Shown here piece after piece: positions 8,460-17,748 of a stretch of DNA of 64,000 nucleotides. Below the pieces are notes generated by a model. That model had not been told where the DNA came from and made no database searches. It saw nothing but the letters and a program-made list of their open reading frames with translations. The stretch is from Aeromonas bestiarum (GTDB lineage Bacteria > Pseudomonadota > Gammaproteobacteria > Enterobacterales > Aeromonadaceae). Numbering within the stretch: position 1 is the first letter of the stretch; every line of letters starts with the position of its first letter. Position numbers and translations under genes: made by a program. The stretch spans positions 51,074-115,073 of the forward strand of contig NZ_CDDA01000041.1 in the NCBI RefSeq assembly GCF_000819745.1, written 5' to 3'.

Positions 8460-9977
8460 TCAGGCCGGTTTCTTCTCCGGACAGCGGCCTATGATGTCGG
8501 CGGGCAAGTCGCCGTTATCCTGCTCCAGCACCACATCGAATCCCCATAGCTGATGCAGATGCCTGAGCACCTCGTGGCGGGAATCTCCCAGCGGGATCCG
8601 ATTGTGCGGCACATAGCGCAGGGTCAGCGAACGATCGCCCTTCACCGCCACGTTGTAGACCTGAATGTTGGGCTCCAGATTGCTCAAGTTGTACTGGGCC
8701 GACAGGGTATTGCGCACCAGTCGATAACCCTCCTCGTTGTGGATGGCGGAGACCTTGAGGTAGTTCTTCAGATCGTCATCGTCGATGGCGAACAGCTTCA
8801 TCTCCCGCATCACCTTGGGACTCAGGAACTGACTGATGAAGCTCTCGTCCTTGAAGTTCTGCATGGCGAAATGCAGGGTATCCACCCAGTTGGTGCCGGC
8901 GTAATCGGGGAACCAGTATCTGTCCTCCTCGGTCGGGTGTTCGCAGATGCGGCGCAGATCGGTGAACATGGCGAAACCGAGGGCGTAGGGGTTGATCCCC
9001 GAGTAGTAGCGGCTGTTGTAAGGGGGCTGGTACACCACGTTGGTGTGGCTGTGCAGCACCTCTATCATGAAGCGATCGCTGATCTTGCCCTCGTCATACA
9101 GGTGATTGAGGATGGTGTAGTGCCAGAAGGTGGCCCAGCCTTCGTTCATCACCTGAGTCTGTTTTTGCGGGTAGAAGTACTGGCTGATCTTGCGCACTAT
9201 GCGCACTATCTCGCGCTGCCAGGGCTCAAGCAGAGGGGCATTCTTCTCGATGAAGTAGAGGATGTTCTCCTGCGGCTCGGCCGGATAGCGTCTGTCTTCA
9301 ACCCCCAAGGCTTTGTGCTGCTTGGGCAGGGTGCGCCACAGTTCGTTGACCTGGGTCTGCAGGTAGTCTTCCCGGGCCTTCTGGCGACGTTTCTCCTCCG
9401 CCAGCGAGATCTTCTGTGGCCGCTTGTAACGATCTACACCAAAGTTCATCAGCGCATGGCAGGAGTCGAGCAGCTTCTCCACCGCATCTATGCCGTGTTT
9501 CTCTTCGCATTCGGTGATGTAGTTCTTGGCAAACAGCAGGTAGTCGATGATGGAGGAGGCGTCGGTCCAGGTCTTGAACAGATAGTTGTTCTTGAAGAAG
9601 GAGTTGTGGCCATAGCAGGCGTGCGCCATCACCAACGCCTGCATTGGCATCGTGTTCTCCTCCATCAGGTAGGCGATGCAGGGATCCGAGTTGATGACGA
9701 TCTCGTAGGCCAGCCCCATCTGGCCGCGCTTGTAGTTGCGCTCGGTGTGGATGAAGCGTTTGCCAAATGACCAGTGCTGGTAGCCGATGGGCATGCCGAC
9801 ACTGGAGTAGGCATCCATCATCTGCTCTGCCGTGATCACTTCGATCTGGTTGGGGTAGGTATCCAGTCGATAGAACCTGGCGACCCGGGCGATCTCCTGA
9901 TGATAAGTTTCCAGCAGATCGAAGTTCCAGTCCGGGCCATCGTCCAGTGGCGGTACTCTTCTTGCGGTTTCTACCAT
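8460..9977 (-). CDS. ycgB: SpoVR family protein YcgB
   Basis: The 505-residue product belongs to the SpoVR/YcgB family, named for a Bacillus spore-cortex protein; its biochemical role is unknown. In proteobacteria it is commonly co-expressed with the PrkA kinase and the YeaH protein under stress or stationary phase. The start is placed at the ATG complementary to 9975-9977, preceded by GGGAGG, because the upstream extension overlaps yeaH and has no family resemblance. Conserved-looking blocks include PIGYQHWSFGKRFIHTERNY near residue 63, AHACYGHNSFFKNNYLF near 118, and the GWATFWHYTILNHLYDEG block near 280. The histidine-rich GH and HWS blocks suggest a metal site; this is my inference. It is the last gene of yeaG-yeaH-ycgB, only 10 bases after yeaH. 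Confidence 0.95.
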   Translation of the reverse strand: MVETARRVPPLDDGPDWNFDLLETYHQEIARVARFYRLDTYPNQIEVITAEQMMDAYSSVGMPIGYQHWSFGKRFIHTERNYKRGQMGLAYEIVINSDPCIAYLMEENTMPMQALVMAHACYGHNSFFKNNYLFKTWTDASSIIDYLLFAKNYITECEEKHGIDAVEKLLDSCHALMNFGVDRYKRPQKISLAEEKRRQKAREDYLQTQVNELWRTLPKQHKALGVEDRRYPAEPQENILYFIEKNAPLLEPWQREIVRIVRKISQYFYPQKQTQVMNEGWATFWHYTILNHLYDEGKISDRFMIEVLHSHTNVVYQPPYNSRYYSGINPYALGFAMFTDLRRICEHPTEEDRYWFPDYAGTNWVDTLHFAMQNFKDESFISQFLSPKVMREMKLFAIDDDDLKNYLKVSAIHNEEGYRLVRNTLSAQYNLSNLEPNIQVYNVAVKGDRSLTLRYVPHNRIPLGDSRHEVLRHLHQLWGFDVVLEQDNGDLPADIIGRCPEKKPA

Positions 9978-9987
9978 ATGGCCTCCC

Positions 9988-11259
9988 TCACGCCGCTTGC
10001 TTCTTGAACAGCTCCCGGAATACCGGATAAATATCCTCGACCTTGCGAATGTGCTCCATCGCGAAGTGGGGGAACTGGCTGGCCACCGACTCATACTCGT
10101 GCCACAGGGTCTGGTGGGCGCGGGTGGTGATCTCGATGTAGGAGTAGTACCGCACCCGCGGCATTATGTCCCGCGTCAGGATCTCCCGGCATTGCGGTGA
10201 ATCATCGGCCCAGTTGTCACCATCCGAGGCTTGCGCCGCGTAGATGTTCCATTGATGGGCGGGGTAACGCTCGTTGATGATGTCGTTCATCATCTTGAGC
10301 GCGCTGGAGACTATGGTGCCGCCCGTTTCCTGAGAGTAGAAAAACTCGTGTTCATCCACTTCCTTGGCCTGGGTGTGGTGGCGAATGTAGACCACTTCCA
10401 CGTTCTTGTAGGTCCGGCTCAGGAACAGATAGAGCAGGATGTAGAAGCGCTTGGCCATCTCCTTGGTGGCCTGATCCATGGAGCCCGACACGTCCATCAG
10501 GCAGAACATCACCGCCTGGCTGGAAGGCACGGGCCGTTTGACGAAGTTGTTGAATTTGAGATCGAAGGTGTCGATGAAGGGCACGGCTGCGATCCGCCGT
10601 TTCAGTTCTCTGATCTCTTTCTCAAGCAGGGCAATTTCGGCGAAATGCTCGTTGGGATCGGCCGCCAGCAGGGTCAGCCGCTCTTCCAGCTCATGAAGCT
10701 GGCGTTTTTTGCCCGATTGCAGCGCCATGCGCCGGGCCAATGAGTTTTGCAGCGAGCGCACCACGTTGATATTGGCGGGCACCCCGTTGGAGGTGTAGCC
10801 CGCTCGGTAGGTTTTCACTTCCATCAGCTGGTTGAGCTGAGTTTTCTGCAGGCGTGGCAGCTCCAGGTCTTCAAACAGCAGATCCAGATACTCATCCTTG
10901 GAGATCTGGAACACGAAATCGTCAGCCCCTTCCCCCTGATTGGATGCCTGGCCTTCGCCCGAGCCCTGGCCCGCACCCCCTCCCTTGGGGCGGTCAATCT
11001 TGTCACCAGAGACGAATTGATCATTGCCGGGATGCACCATCTCCCGTTTACCGCCTTGCCCCTGATGGAAATGGGGTTCGCCGATATCCTTGGTCGGGAT
11101 GCTGATGCTCTCGCCCTTGTCTACGTCCTGAATGCTGCGCTTGGAGACAGCATCCGAGACCGCTTGTTTGATCTGCTTCTTGTAGCGGCGGATGAAGCGC
11201 TGCCGATTGACAGCGCTTTTGTTTTTGCCGTTGAGCCTGCGGTCGATAAAATGCGCCAT
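9988..11259 (-). CDS. yeaH: DUF444 / UPF0229 family protein YeaH
   Basis: This 423-residue protein starts [20 protein letters not shown], the usual YeaH N-terminus, after a GGGGGAGTT ribosome binding site; an ATG six codons upstream is ignored. The N-terminal third is basic and contains a low-complexity Gly/Gln stretch near residues 90-110 ([12 protein letters not shown]). The C-terminal half resembles a von Willebrand A domain: a hydrophobic strand ending in the MIDAS-like motif DVSGSMDQ is seen near residue 258, with [12 protein letters not shown] downstream. YeaH is encoded with the serine protein kinase PrkA in many bacteria and is probably a partner or substrate. Its biochemical function is not known. 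It lies 25 bases after yeaG and 10 bases before ycgB. Confidence 0.95.
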   Translation of the reverse strand: MAHFIDRRLNGKNKSAVNRQRFIRRYKKQIKQAVSDAVSKRSIQDVDKGESISIPTKDIGEPHFHQGQGGKREMVHPGNDQFVSGDKIDRPKGGGAGQGSGEGQASNQGEGADDFVFQISKDEYLDLLFEDLELPRLQKTQLNQLMEVKTYRAGYTSNGVPANINVVRSLQNSLARRMALQSGKKRQLHELEERLTLLAADPNEHFAEIALLEKEIRELKRRIAAVPFIDTFDLKFNNFVKRPVPSSQAVMFCLMDVSGSMDQATKEMAKRFYILLYLFLSRTYKNVEVVYIRHHTQAKEVDEHEFFYSQETGGTIVSSALKMMNDIINERYPAHQWNIYAAQASDGDNWADDSPQCREILTRDIMPRVRYYSYIEITTRAHQTLWHEYESVASQFPHFAMEHIRKVEDIYPVFRELFKKQAA

Positions 11260-11284
11260 AACTCCCCCTTGAACCACGGCAGGG

Positions 11285-13207
11285 TCAGGATGACTTGCGT
11301 ACCCTGAGATACCATTCGGAGAGCAGTCGCACCTGTTTGCGGGTGTAGCCTTTCTCCATCATCCGTTCGACAAAGTTATCGTGCTTCTTCTGCTCCTCGG
11401 CCGAGGTTTTGCTGTTGAAGGAGATAACCGGCAGCAGCTCTTCCGTGTTGGAGAACATCTTCTTCTCGATCACGGTGCGCAGCTTCTCGTAACTGGTCCA
11501 GTTGGGGTTACGGCCTGCATTGTTGGCTCGGGCCCGCAGCACGAAGTTGACGATTTCGTTGCGAAAATCCTTCGGATTGCTGATCCCGGCGGGTTTCTCA
11601 ATCTTCTCCAGCTCACTGTTGAGCGATGCCCTGTCAAACAGCTGACCGGTTTCCGGGTCACGGTACTCCTGATCCTGGATCCAGAAGTCGGCGTAGGTGA
11701 CGTAGCGATCGAAGATGTTCTGGCCGTACTCCGAATAGGATTCGAGGTAAGCGGTCTGGATCTCCTTGCCGATGAACTCCACATAGCGCGGGGTCAGATA
11801 GCCCTTGATGAACTCGAGATAGCGATCATGCAACTCCTGCGGGAACTGCTCACGTTCAATCTGCTGCTCCAGCACGTAGAAGAGATGCACCGGGTTGGCC
11901 GCTACTTCCGCGTGGTCAAAGTTGAAGACGCGGGATAGGATCTTGAACGCAAAGCGGGTCGACAGGCCATTCATGCCCTCGTCCACACCGGCATAGTCGC
12001 GATACTCCTGATAGCTCTTCGCCTTGGGATCCGTGTCTTTCAGGCTCTCGCCATCGTAGACCCGCATCTTGGAGTAGAGGCTGGAGTTTTCCGGCTCTTT
12101 CAGTCGGGAAAGGACGGAGAACTGACCCAGCAGCTCCAGAGTGCCGGGCGCGCACTTGGCGTCGGTCAACTCACTGTTGATCAGCAGTTTTTCGTAGATC
12201 TTTACCTCTTCCGAGACACGCAGGCAGTAGGGCACCTTGACGATGTAGACACGGTCGAGGAAGGCCTCGTTGTTCTTGTTGTTGCGGAACTGCTGCCACT
12301 CGGATTCGTTGGAGTGAGCCAGCAGAATGCCGTCGAAGGGAAGGGCGGAAAGCCCCTCTGTGCCGTTGTAGTTCCCCTCCTGGGTCGCGGTCAGCAGCGG
12401 GTGCAGCACCTTGATGGGTGCCTTGAACATCTCCACGAACTCCATGATCCCCTGGTTCGCCTTGCACAGCGCCCCCGAGTAGGAGTAGGCATCGGCATCA
12501 TCCTGGGCAAAATGCTCCAGCATGCGGATGTCGACCTTGCCGACCAGAGAGGAGATATCCTGGTTGTTGTCATCGCCCGGTTCTGTCTTGGCGATGGCAA
12601 TCTGATCGAGGATGGAGGGGTTGACCTTCTCTACCTTGAACTTGGAGATGTCGCCACCGAACTCGTGCAGTCGCTTGGCCACCCAGGGTGACATGATGGG
12701 GCGCAGGTAGCGGCGCGGGATGCCGTACTCTTTTTCCAGCAGCTCACCATCCTCTTCGATGTCGAACAGACAGAAGGGGTGATCGTTGACCGGTGAGCCC
12801 TTGATGCGATAGACAGGCACTTTCTGCATCAGAGACTTGAGTTTTTCAGCCAGAGAGGATTTGCCGCCGCCAACCGGCCCCAGCAGATAGAGGATCTGCT
12901 TCTTCTCTTCCAGCCCTTGAGCCGAGTGCTTGAGGTAGGAGACGATCTGTTCGATGGCCTCTTCCATGCCGTAGAAATCTTTGAAGGCGGGATAGCGTGC
13001 GACGACGCGGTTGGAAAAAAGGCGACTGAGTCTGGGATTGACCGAGGTGTCGATCATTTCCGGCTCGCCGATGGCGACCAGCAAGCGTTCGGCAGCGGAG
13101 GCATAGCAGGCTTTGTCCTGCTTACACATATCCAGAAACTCCTGGATGCTGTACTCCTCTTCCCTGGCTTTCTCGTATCGCTGTTGATAATGCTCGAAGA
13201 TGCCCAT
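11285..13207 (-). CDS. yeaG: PrkA family serine protein kinase YeaG
   Basis: YeaG/PrkA proteins combine an AAA+ ATPase-like N-terminal domain with a C-terminal kinase-like domain, and phosphorylate a small number of proteins during nutrient stress and stationary phase. The 640-residue length equals that of E. coli YeaG. The P-loop GPVGGGKSS is at residues 110-118 (Lys116), a Walker B region ([13 protein letters not shown]) follows, and HSNESEW near residue 300 is a further conserved block. The C-terminal domain begins at about residue 400. The gene heads the operon with yeaH and ycgB, and the 5' region up to 13541 should carry its stationary-phase promoter. I see no sigma54 element there, although yeaG is nitrogen-regulated in E. 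coli. Confidence 0.96.
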   Translation of the reverse strand: MGIFEHYQQRYEKAREEEYSIQEFLDMCKQDKACYASAAERLLVAIGEPEMIDTSVNPRLSRLFSNRVVARYPAFKDFYGMEEAIEQIVSYLKHSAQGLEEKKQILYLLGPVGGGKSSLAEKLKSLMQKVPVYRIKGSPVNDHPFCLFDIEEDGELLEKEYGIPRRYLRPIMSPWVAKRLHEFGGDISKFKVEKVNPSILDQIAIAKTEPGDDNNQDISSLVGKVDIRMLEHFAQDDADAYSYSGALCKANQGIMEFVEMFKAPIKVLHPLLTATQEGNYNGTEGLSALPFDGILLAHSNESEWQQFRNNKNNEAFLDRVYIVKVPYCLRVSEEVKIYEKLLINSELTDAKCAPGTLELLGQFSVLSRLKEPENSSLYSKMRVYDGESLKDTDPKAKSYQEYRDYAGVDEGMNGLSTRFAFKILSRVFNFDHAEVAANPVHLFYVLEQQIEREQFPQELHDRYLEFIKGYLTPRYVEFIGKEIQTAYLESYSEYGQNIFDRYVTYADFWIQDQEYRDPETGQLFDRASLNSELEKIEKPAGISNPKDFRNEIVNFVLRARANNAGRNPNWTSYEKLRTVIEKKMFSNTEELLPVISFNSKTSAEEQKKHDNFVERMMEKGYTRKQVRLLSEWYLRVRKSS

Positions 13208-13541
13208 AACTTTGCCCTCGTTATAGTCGCTTACCCTGAAAAGAGTGGATCACTACTTTTGTTCTGTTTACCTCATTAAGCCTAGTCAACAGCCCCCAGT
13301 AATCCATCACCATCTATTGGTTTAAATTTGCAAGGGTACTTCCCGATCCTGATGCGGGAAGGCGCAATCAGTGACACACCTATGTTACTGACTGTTAAAT
13401 TATTTTTGCCACGATAGTGAGGTAAATGTCAAAGACATAAAAAATAAATGTTTGCCAGAAAATGGAAAGAAGATCGAATTTATCGGGTCATCTGGCTGCA
13501 GCCTAGACAGGGCAAGGGGAGGGGGAGTGGCAAGAGGGAAA
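13208..13541. promoter_or_regulatory. Upstream region of the yeaG operon
   Basis: No gene is visible in this AT-richer stretch. It must contain the yeaG promoter on the minus strand. AT-rich blocks occur at about 13390-13460. A search by eye for a sigma54 pattern (TGGCAC-N5-TTGC) on the minus strand found no good match. Confidence 0.4.
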
Positions 13542-13569
13542 TGCATTACGTTTACGTCAGCGTAATGCA
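13542..13569. promoter_or_regulatory. Inverted repeat upstream of the putative small-RNA promoter
   Basis: The 9-base arms TGCATTACG (13542-13550) and CGTAATGCA (13561-13569) are perfect complements separated by 10 bases. The arm centres are about two helical turns apart, as expected for a dimeric regulator. The site ends about 32 bases upstream of the -35 element at 13602, a position compatible with an activator. The binding protein is unknown. Confidence 0.45.
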
Positions 13570-13601
13570 GTCTGTTTGGTGCTTTGGCTCTAATTTTTAC
13601 A

Positions 13602-13630
13602 TTGACGCTACATTGCGGCTGCTCTAGATT
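13602..13630 (+). promoter_or_regulatory. Sigma70 promoter of the putative small RNA
   Basis: TTGACG at 13602-13607 and TAGATT at 13625-13630 are separated by exactly 17 bases. Transcription would begin near 13637. No credible coding sequence lies between this promoter and the terminator at 13718-13748. Confidence 0.65.
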
Positions 13631-13636
13631 GGCCCT

Positions 13637-13748
13637 GTGTCAGGCAGTCAGCGCTTTAGCAAGAGAGTGGTTGGCTGCTGGATACAAAGCTCTGTTTAAG
13701 CACGTTTCCGTTGGCTTGACCCTCGCAAAAGCGAGGGTCTTATTTTTT
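13637..13748 (+). ncRNA. Putative intergenic small RNA, about 110 nt
   Basis: This RNA is proposed because a well-spaced sigma70 promoter (13602-13630) and a strong intrinsic terminator (13718-13748) enclose a short segment with no gene. The only open frame across it begins before the promoter and has no ribosome binding site. The body contains the unpaired-looking stretch GCTCTGTTTAAGCACG, possible partial pairing between AGTCAGC and GGCTGCT, and a U-rich tail after the terminator stem, as seen in Hfq-dependent RNAs. It does not resemble RyhB, Spot 42, FnrS, CyaR, GcvB or the Qrr RNAs as I recall them. It lies on the opposite strand to yeaG and to the RecQ-like gene, so it is not a leader of either. 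Expression is inferred only. Confidence 0.55.
13718..13748 (+). terminator. Intrinsic terminator of the putative small RNA
   Basis: The arms GACCCTCGC and GCGAGGGTC enclose an AAAA loop and are followed by TTATTTTTT on the plus strand. There is no T run on the minus strand, so it terminates plus-strand transcription, where no protein gene is present. Confidence 0.88.
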
Positions 13749-13777
13749 CAGCGCAGTGTGAACATGCACAGAGATGA

Positions 13778-15703
13778 TCAGTCGTTATGGGCAGGGTAGA
13801 TCCGTGACACGGCCGCCAGCACGTCGGCAAACGGATGCATGGCCAGCTGACCAAAGCCCGCCAGGCTTTTTGCCTTGACCCGGGTGGTCAGTGGCGTGGC
13901 GATGCCGCACAGAAAACGGGTCAGAATGCGAGGATGGCGGCTGTGGCACAAGGCGATCAGGGGATCGCACCAGGCGCGCAACCCGCTTTCGTTGGGCAGG
14001 GTGAGGCTAGGTAGTGGTGGCAGGACGGCGACCTCGCCACGGCAGACTGAGCAGTGCCCGCACTGGCTTGGCGCCTGCTCATCGGCAAAGTAGCGGGCCA
14101 GTTCATGGCTCAGGCAGCGAGCCGATGTAAAGAAAGCCAGCAATGCCTGCAACCGGGCCAGTTCACTCAACTCCTTCTTCTCGAACAGGGTATACAGCTC
14201 ATCGGCCAGAACATCTATGTCCACCCCCTTGCGCAGGATCCGATAGACATCCGTCATCTGCTTGCTTTCCAGCTCGATCCAGCCCTGCTGTTGCAGATAA
14301 TCCAGTGCCGCCGCCGCTCGCTGCCGCTCCCCCTGATAGCCTTGCCAGAGTGCATCGAAGTCCATGGTGCACCAGCTGCGCGCCTGCGGGGCGCAGGCAA
14401 ACAGCTGCTCCAGGAACTGGCGGCGATCCGGATTGAAACGGGCGAGGATCTCGGCCTTGTCCTGCACGAACTTGAAGCGATACTCGGCGAAATAGCTGTA
14501 GGCAGGCGCTATGATGCCCGCCATCTCCAGATAGACCAGCAGCGTCTTGAGCGGTAACTGACGGATGTTGGTGTCGTTGGAGAGGCGCAGCAGACCAAAC
14601 TCCCACTCGTTGCCGCTTTGCTGCAGGATCTCGAGCAGCGCCACTATGGCGGTGCGATCGGGCGTATCCCCGTACACGAAATTCTCCAGCACGGGGAGCT
14701 GGGCGCGGTTGGCCAGCACTATGCAGCGGGAAGGGAGCCCATCCCGCCCGGCACGGCCGATCTCTTGGCTGTAGTTCTCGATGGATTTGGGCAGATCGTA
14801 GTGAATGACCCGGCGAATATCGGCCTTGTCGATCCCCATGCCAAAGGCGATGGTGGCCACGATGCAATCCACCTTGCCTGCCATGAAGTCATGCTGGATC
14901 TGGCTGCGCAGGGCCGAGTCGAGCCCGGCATGATAGGCACGCGCCCTGATCCCCGCCCGTTGCAGCAGCTCGGCGCACTGTTGCGCCGTGTGCTGCAAGG
15001 TGACATAGACGATGGTGGGGGCGCCGGGCTCCCGTCGCACTTCCGCTTGCAGCCAGCCATCGCGCGCCTCGGCGGGCAGCGGCACGACGGCCAGATCCAG
15101 GTTGGCGCGATAGAAGCCGGTGACGATCAGCCCCTCATCTTCGATATCGAACTTGGCCTGCATGTCGGCCATGACAGCCGGCGTTGCGGTCGCGGTCAGC
15201 AGCAACACCTGGGGGATCTTCAGCTCGCGGCGGTAAGTCGGCAGTTTGAGGTAATCGGGTCGAAAGTTGTGACCCCACTCCGAGATGCAGTGCGCTTCAT
15301 CTACCACCAGCATTGACAGCGGCACCTGCTGGATGAAGCGGCGAAAGCGCTCGTTCTTGAGCCGCTCCACCGAGATCATCAGGATCTTGAGCTGACCGTC
15401 ACTGACCTGCTGCATCACCCGGCGGCTCTCCTCCGGCGTCTGGCTCGAATCCAGGGTCGCGGCGGCTATCCCCTTGCTGCGCAAGAAGGCGAGCTGGTCG
15501 TGCATCAACGCGATCAGCGGGGAGATCACCAGGGTCAGGTGGGGCAGGGCAAGGGCGGGCAGCTGGTAACAGAGAGACTTGCCGGAGCCGGTGGGGAAGA
15601 TGGCGGCGGCGCTCTGGCCTGCCAGCAACCGGCTGATCACCGCCTCCTGACCGGGCCTTAACTGGTCGAAGCCGAAGTGGCGGGTCAACAGGGACGAGAT
15701 CAT
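13778..15703 (-). CDS. RecQ-like ATP-dependent DNA helicase
   Basis: The 641-residue product is a superfamily 2 RecQ-family helicase. It has the family motif 0 block FDQLRPGQEAVI, Walker A PTGSGKSLCYQ near residue 40, the DEAHCISEWGHNFRP block near 133, LLTATATP (motif III), and IAFGMGIDKADIRRVIHYDLPKS followed by SQEIGRAGRDG (motifs V and VI). The C-terminal part has a cysteine cluster ending CGHCSVC, consistent with the RecQ zinc-binding domain, but I recognise no HRDC domain. The sequence differs enough from classical RecQ to suggest a paralogue acting in recombination or repair. The start at 15703 is chosen because GGAG lies about 10 bases upstream; longer starts at 15730 and 15784 are possible. 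The gene stands alone. Confidence 0.92.
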   Translation of the reverse strand: MISSLLTRHFGFDQLRPGQEAVISRLLAGQSAAAIFPTGSGKSLCYQLPALALPHLTLVISPLIALMHDQLAFLRSKGIAAATLDSSQTPEESRRVMQQVSDGQLKILMISVERLKNERFRRFIQQVPLSMLVVDEAHCISEWGHNFRPDYLKLPTYRRELKIPQVLLLTATATPAVMADMQAKFDIEDEGLIVTGFYRANLDLAVVPLPAEARDGWLQAEVRREPGAPTIVYVTLQHTAQQCAELLQRAGIRARAYHAGLDSALRSQIQHDFMAGKVDCIVATIAFGMGIDKADIRRVIHYDLPKSIENYSQEIGRAGRDGLPSRCIVLANRAQLPVLENFVYGDTPDRTAIVALLEILQQSGNEWEFGLLRLSNDTNIRQLPLKTLLVYLEMAGIIAPAYSYFAEYRFKFVQDKAEILARFNPDRRQFLEQLFACAPQARSWCTMDFDALWQGYQGERQRAAAALDYLQQQGWIELESKQMTDVYRILRKGVDIDVLADELYTLFEKKELSELARLQALLAFFTSARCLSHELARYFADEQAPSQCGHCSVCRGEVAVLPPLPSLTLPNESGLRAWCDPLIALCHSRHPRILTRFLCGIATPLTTRVKAKSLAGFGQLAMHPFADVLAAVSRIYPAHND

Positions 15704-16040
15704 GGCAGGACTCCAGTACAAAACCGGCATGATACCACCGCCAGTGAGTGTCTGGACGGCTATCCGGGGGAAAACAGCATCCAATTGGGCGCTGTTGATA
15801 TTGTGTTATCGCATTGTTGTGGATTTTTTGTGAGGTTAACCGGATATTTTTCAGTGATTATGTGGAAAAAAGCGATTGCAGATGGGATATTCCTTGTCCG
15901 CAATCCCGTGTGTTTCCGGACAGGCTCAACAGAAGGCTTGCCGGGGCAGATGACGCCATCCTGTGACATGGGTGTCGCCTGGCGTAGCGGTTGCCAACAG
16001 GACTAATGATTCACGCACTTAGGTGCTCAGGGACTATTTG

Positions 16041-17291
16041 ATGACACAACAACACCCCCTCATGCGACTGGTCAACAGCACCAGTCTGGTTAGCCAGATC
16101 CTGGTCGGTCTGGTACTCGGTATCCTGCTTGCCATGTTCATGCCGGAATGGGCCAAAACGGCGGGTCTGCTTGGCAGCCTGTTCGTCGGTGCCTTGAAGG
16201 CGGTTGCTCCACTGCTGGTCTTTGTACTGGTGATGGCGGCGATCATCGGCCACAAGCAGGGCCAGAAGAGCAACATGAAGCCGATCCTGCTGCTCTATCT
16301 GCTGGGCACCTTCCTGGCTGCTGCGGTCGCCGTCGTGGCCAGCTTCCTGTTCCCCTCCAACCTGCATCTGGTGGCAAGCAGCGCCGAGATCACCCCGCCG
16401 GGCGGCATCACTGAGGTGCTGCAGACCCTGCTGTTCAACGTGGTGACCAACCCGGTGAAGGCGCTGATGGATGCGAACTACATAGGTATCCTGGCCTGGG
16501 CCATCGGTCTTGGCATCGCCATGCGCCACGCCAATGACAGCACCAAGGCGATGATCACCGATCTCTCCCACGGTGTCTCCACCATCGTCAAGGCGGTGAT
16601 CCGCTGCGCCCCCCTCGGCATTCTGGGCCTGGTTGCCTCCACCCTGGCCGAGACCGGCTTCGATGCGCTGTTTGGCTATGCCCACCTGCTGATGGTACTG
16701 ATCGGCTGCATGCTGTTCATCGCCTTCGTGGTCAACCCGCTGATTGTGTTCTGGAAGATCAAGCGCAACCCCTATCCGCTGGTGCTGACCTGCCTGAAAG
16801 AGAGCGGCGTGACCGCCTTCTTCACCCGCAGCTCCGCCGCCAACATCCCGGTCAACATGACACTGTGTGAAAAACTGCGTCTGCCGGAAGACACCTATGC
16901 GGTCTCCATCCCGCTGGGTGCCACCATCAACATGGCCGGTGCCGCCATCACCATCACAGTGCTCTCCATGGCGGCGGTACACACCCTAGGGATGGAAGTG
17001 GATCTGGCCACCGCCATTCTGCTCTCCGTGGTCGCCACCATCAGCGCCTGTGGCGCATCCGGCGTGGCCGGCGGCTCCCTGCTGCTGATCCCGCTGGCAT
17101 GCAGCCTGTTCGGCATCAGCAACGACATCGCCATGCAGGTGGTGGCCGTGGGCTTCATCATAGGGGTGTTGCAGGACTCCGCCGAAACGGCCCTCAACAG
17201 CTCCACCGACGTGCTGTTTACCGCCGCGGCCTGCATGGCCGAGGATGAAACCCTGCTGGATGCCTCGCCGGTGCCCAATACCGAAGCCTGA
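16041..17291 (+). CDS. sstT: Serine/threonine:Na+ symporter SstT
   Basis: SstT imports serine and threonine using the sodium gradient and belongs to the dicarboxylate/amino acid:cation symporter (glutamate transporter) fold. The 416-residue product begins [19 protein letters not shown], the usual SstT start; the frame is open six codons further. It shows about nine hydrophobic segments, with the re-entrant loop serine-rich motif [12 protein letters not shown] near residue 263 and the conserved [17 protein letters not shown] near 293. The second re-entrant region, [17 protein letters not shown], is near 340. The gene stands alone with its own terminator. The 250 bases upstream hold its promoter, with no obvious riboswitch. 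Confidence 0.97.
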   Translation: MTQQHPLMRLVNSTSLVSQILVGLVLGILLAMFMPEWAKTAGLLGSLFVGALKAVAPLLVFVLVMAAIIGHKQGQKSNMKPILLLYLLGTFLAAAVAVVASFLFPSNLHLVASSAEITPPGGITEVLQTLLFNVVTNPVKALMDANYIGILAWAIGLGIAMRHANDSTKAMITDLSHGVSTIVKAVIRCAPLGILGLVASTLAETGFDALFGYAHLLMVLIGCMLFIAFVVNPLIVFWKIKRNPYPLVLTCLKESGVTAFFTRSSAANIPVNMTLCEKLRLPEDTYAVSIPLGATINMAGAAITITVLSMAAVHTLGMEVDLATAILLSVVATISACGASGVAGGSLLLIPLACSLFGISNDIAMQVVAVGFIIGVLQDSAETALNSSTDVLFTAAACMAEDETLLDASPVPNTEA

Positions 17292-17316
17292 TAGCCAGCT
17301 TCATGGCTCCATGGAC

Positions 17317-17342
17317 AACGCCCTCATTCGAGGGCGTTTTTT
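17317..17342 (+). terminator. Terminator of sstT
   Basis: A hairpin with arms AACGCCCTC and GAGGGCGTT and an ATTC loop is followed by a run of T, 25 bases after the sstT stop. Confidence 0.9.
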
Positions 17343-17682
17343 ATGCCGGTTTGCCACGGCCGAATAAAGGAGAGCCGCGTGCAAGCAAGCCCAGCCATGG
17401 TGGTTGCTTGTCTATCTGCAAGGCCGCAACGTCAGGTCAGTGCGGTCAGCCACATCAACGGTTTGCAAGCGTGCGGCCGTGACATGGCAAGAGACCCATG
17501 GACGTAAGCCATACGGGCGGCGCGAGGTTTATCTGAGGAAAATCATGGGGATGGGTGGGATCATGTTATCCGCCTGCCTTGCCGAGACCGGCTCTGAGGT
17601 TGCGAACAACACGCCAGCCTGGGATAGGGTGCTCAAACTGGCGGCCATGGTCAGGTCACCGACTTGGGCTGGGAGACGCCAT
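17343..17682. other. Non-coding interval between sstT and the serine transporter
   Basis: These 340 bases lie between the terminators of two converging genes. A 124-codon open frame (17404-17778) crosses the interval, but it has no ribosome binding site, no family resemblance, and runs through the opposing terminator into the neighbouring gene. I see nothing functional here. Confidence 0.5.
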
Positions 17683-17708
17683 AAAAATGCCCGCCATCAT
17701 GGGCGGGC
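17683..17708 (-). terminator. Terminator of the SdaC-type transporter gene
   Basis: On the minus strand the arms GCCCGCC and GGCGGGC form a hairpin followed by ATTTTTAT, about 40 bases after the stop codon. Confidence 0.85.
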
Positions 17709-17748
17709 ACTTGCGGCAGGCATCGGCCTTGTCGTCAGCTTCTGGCGA

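Noticed and set aside
13584..13799. 71-codon frame across the small-RNA interval
   Set aside because: It starts at a TTG ahead of the promoter -35 element, has no ribosome binding site and runs through the intrinsic terminator.
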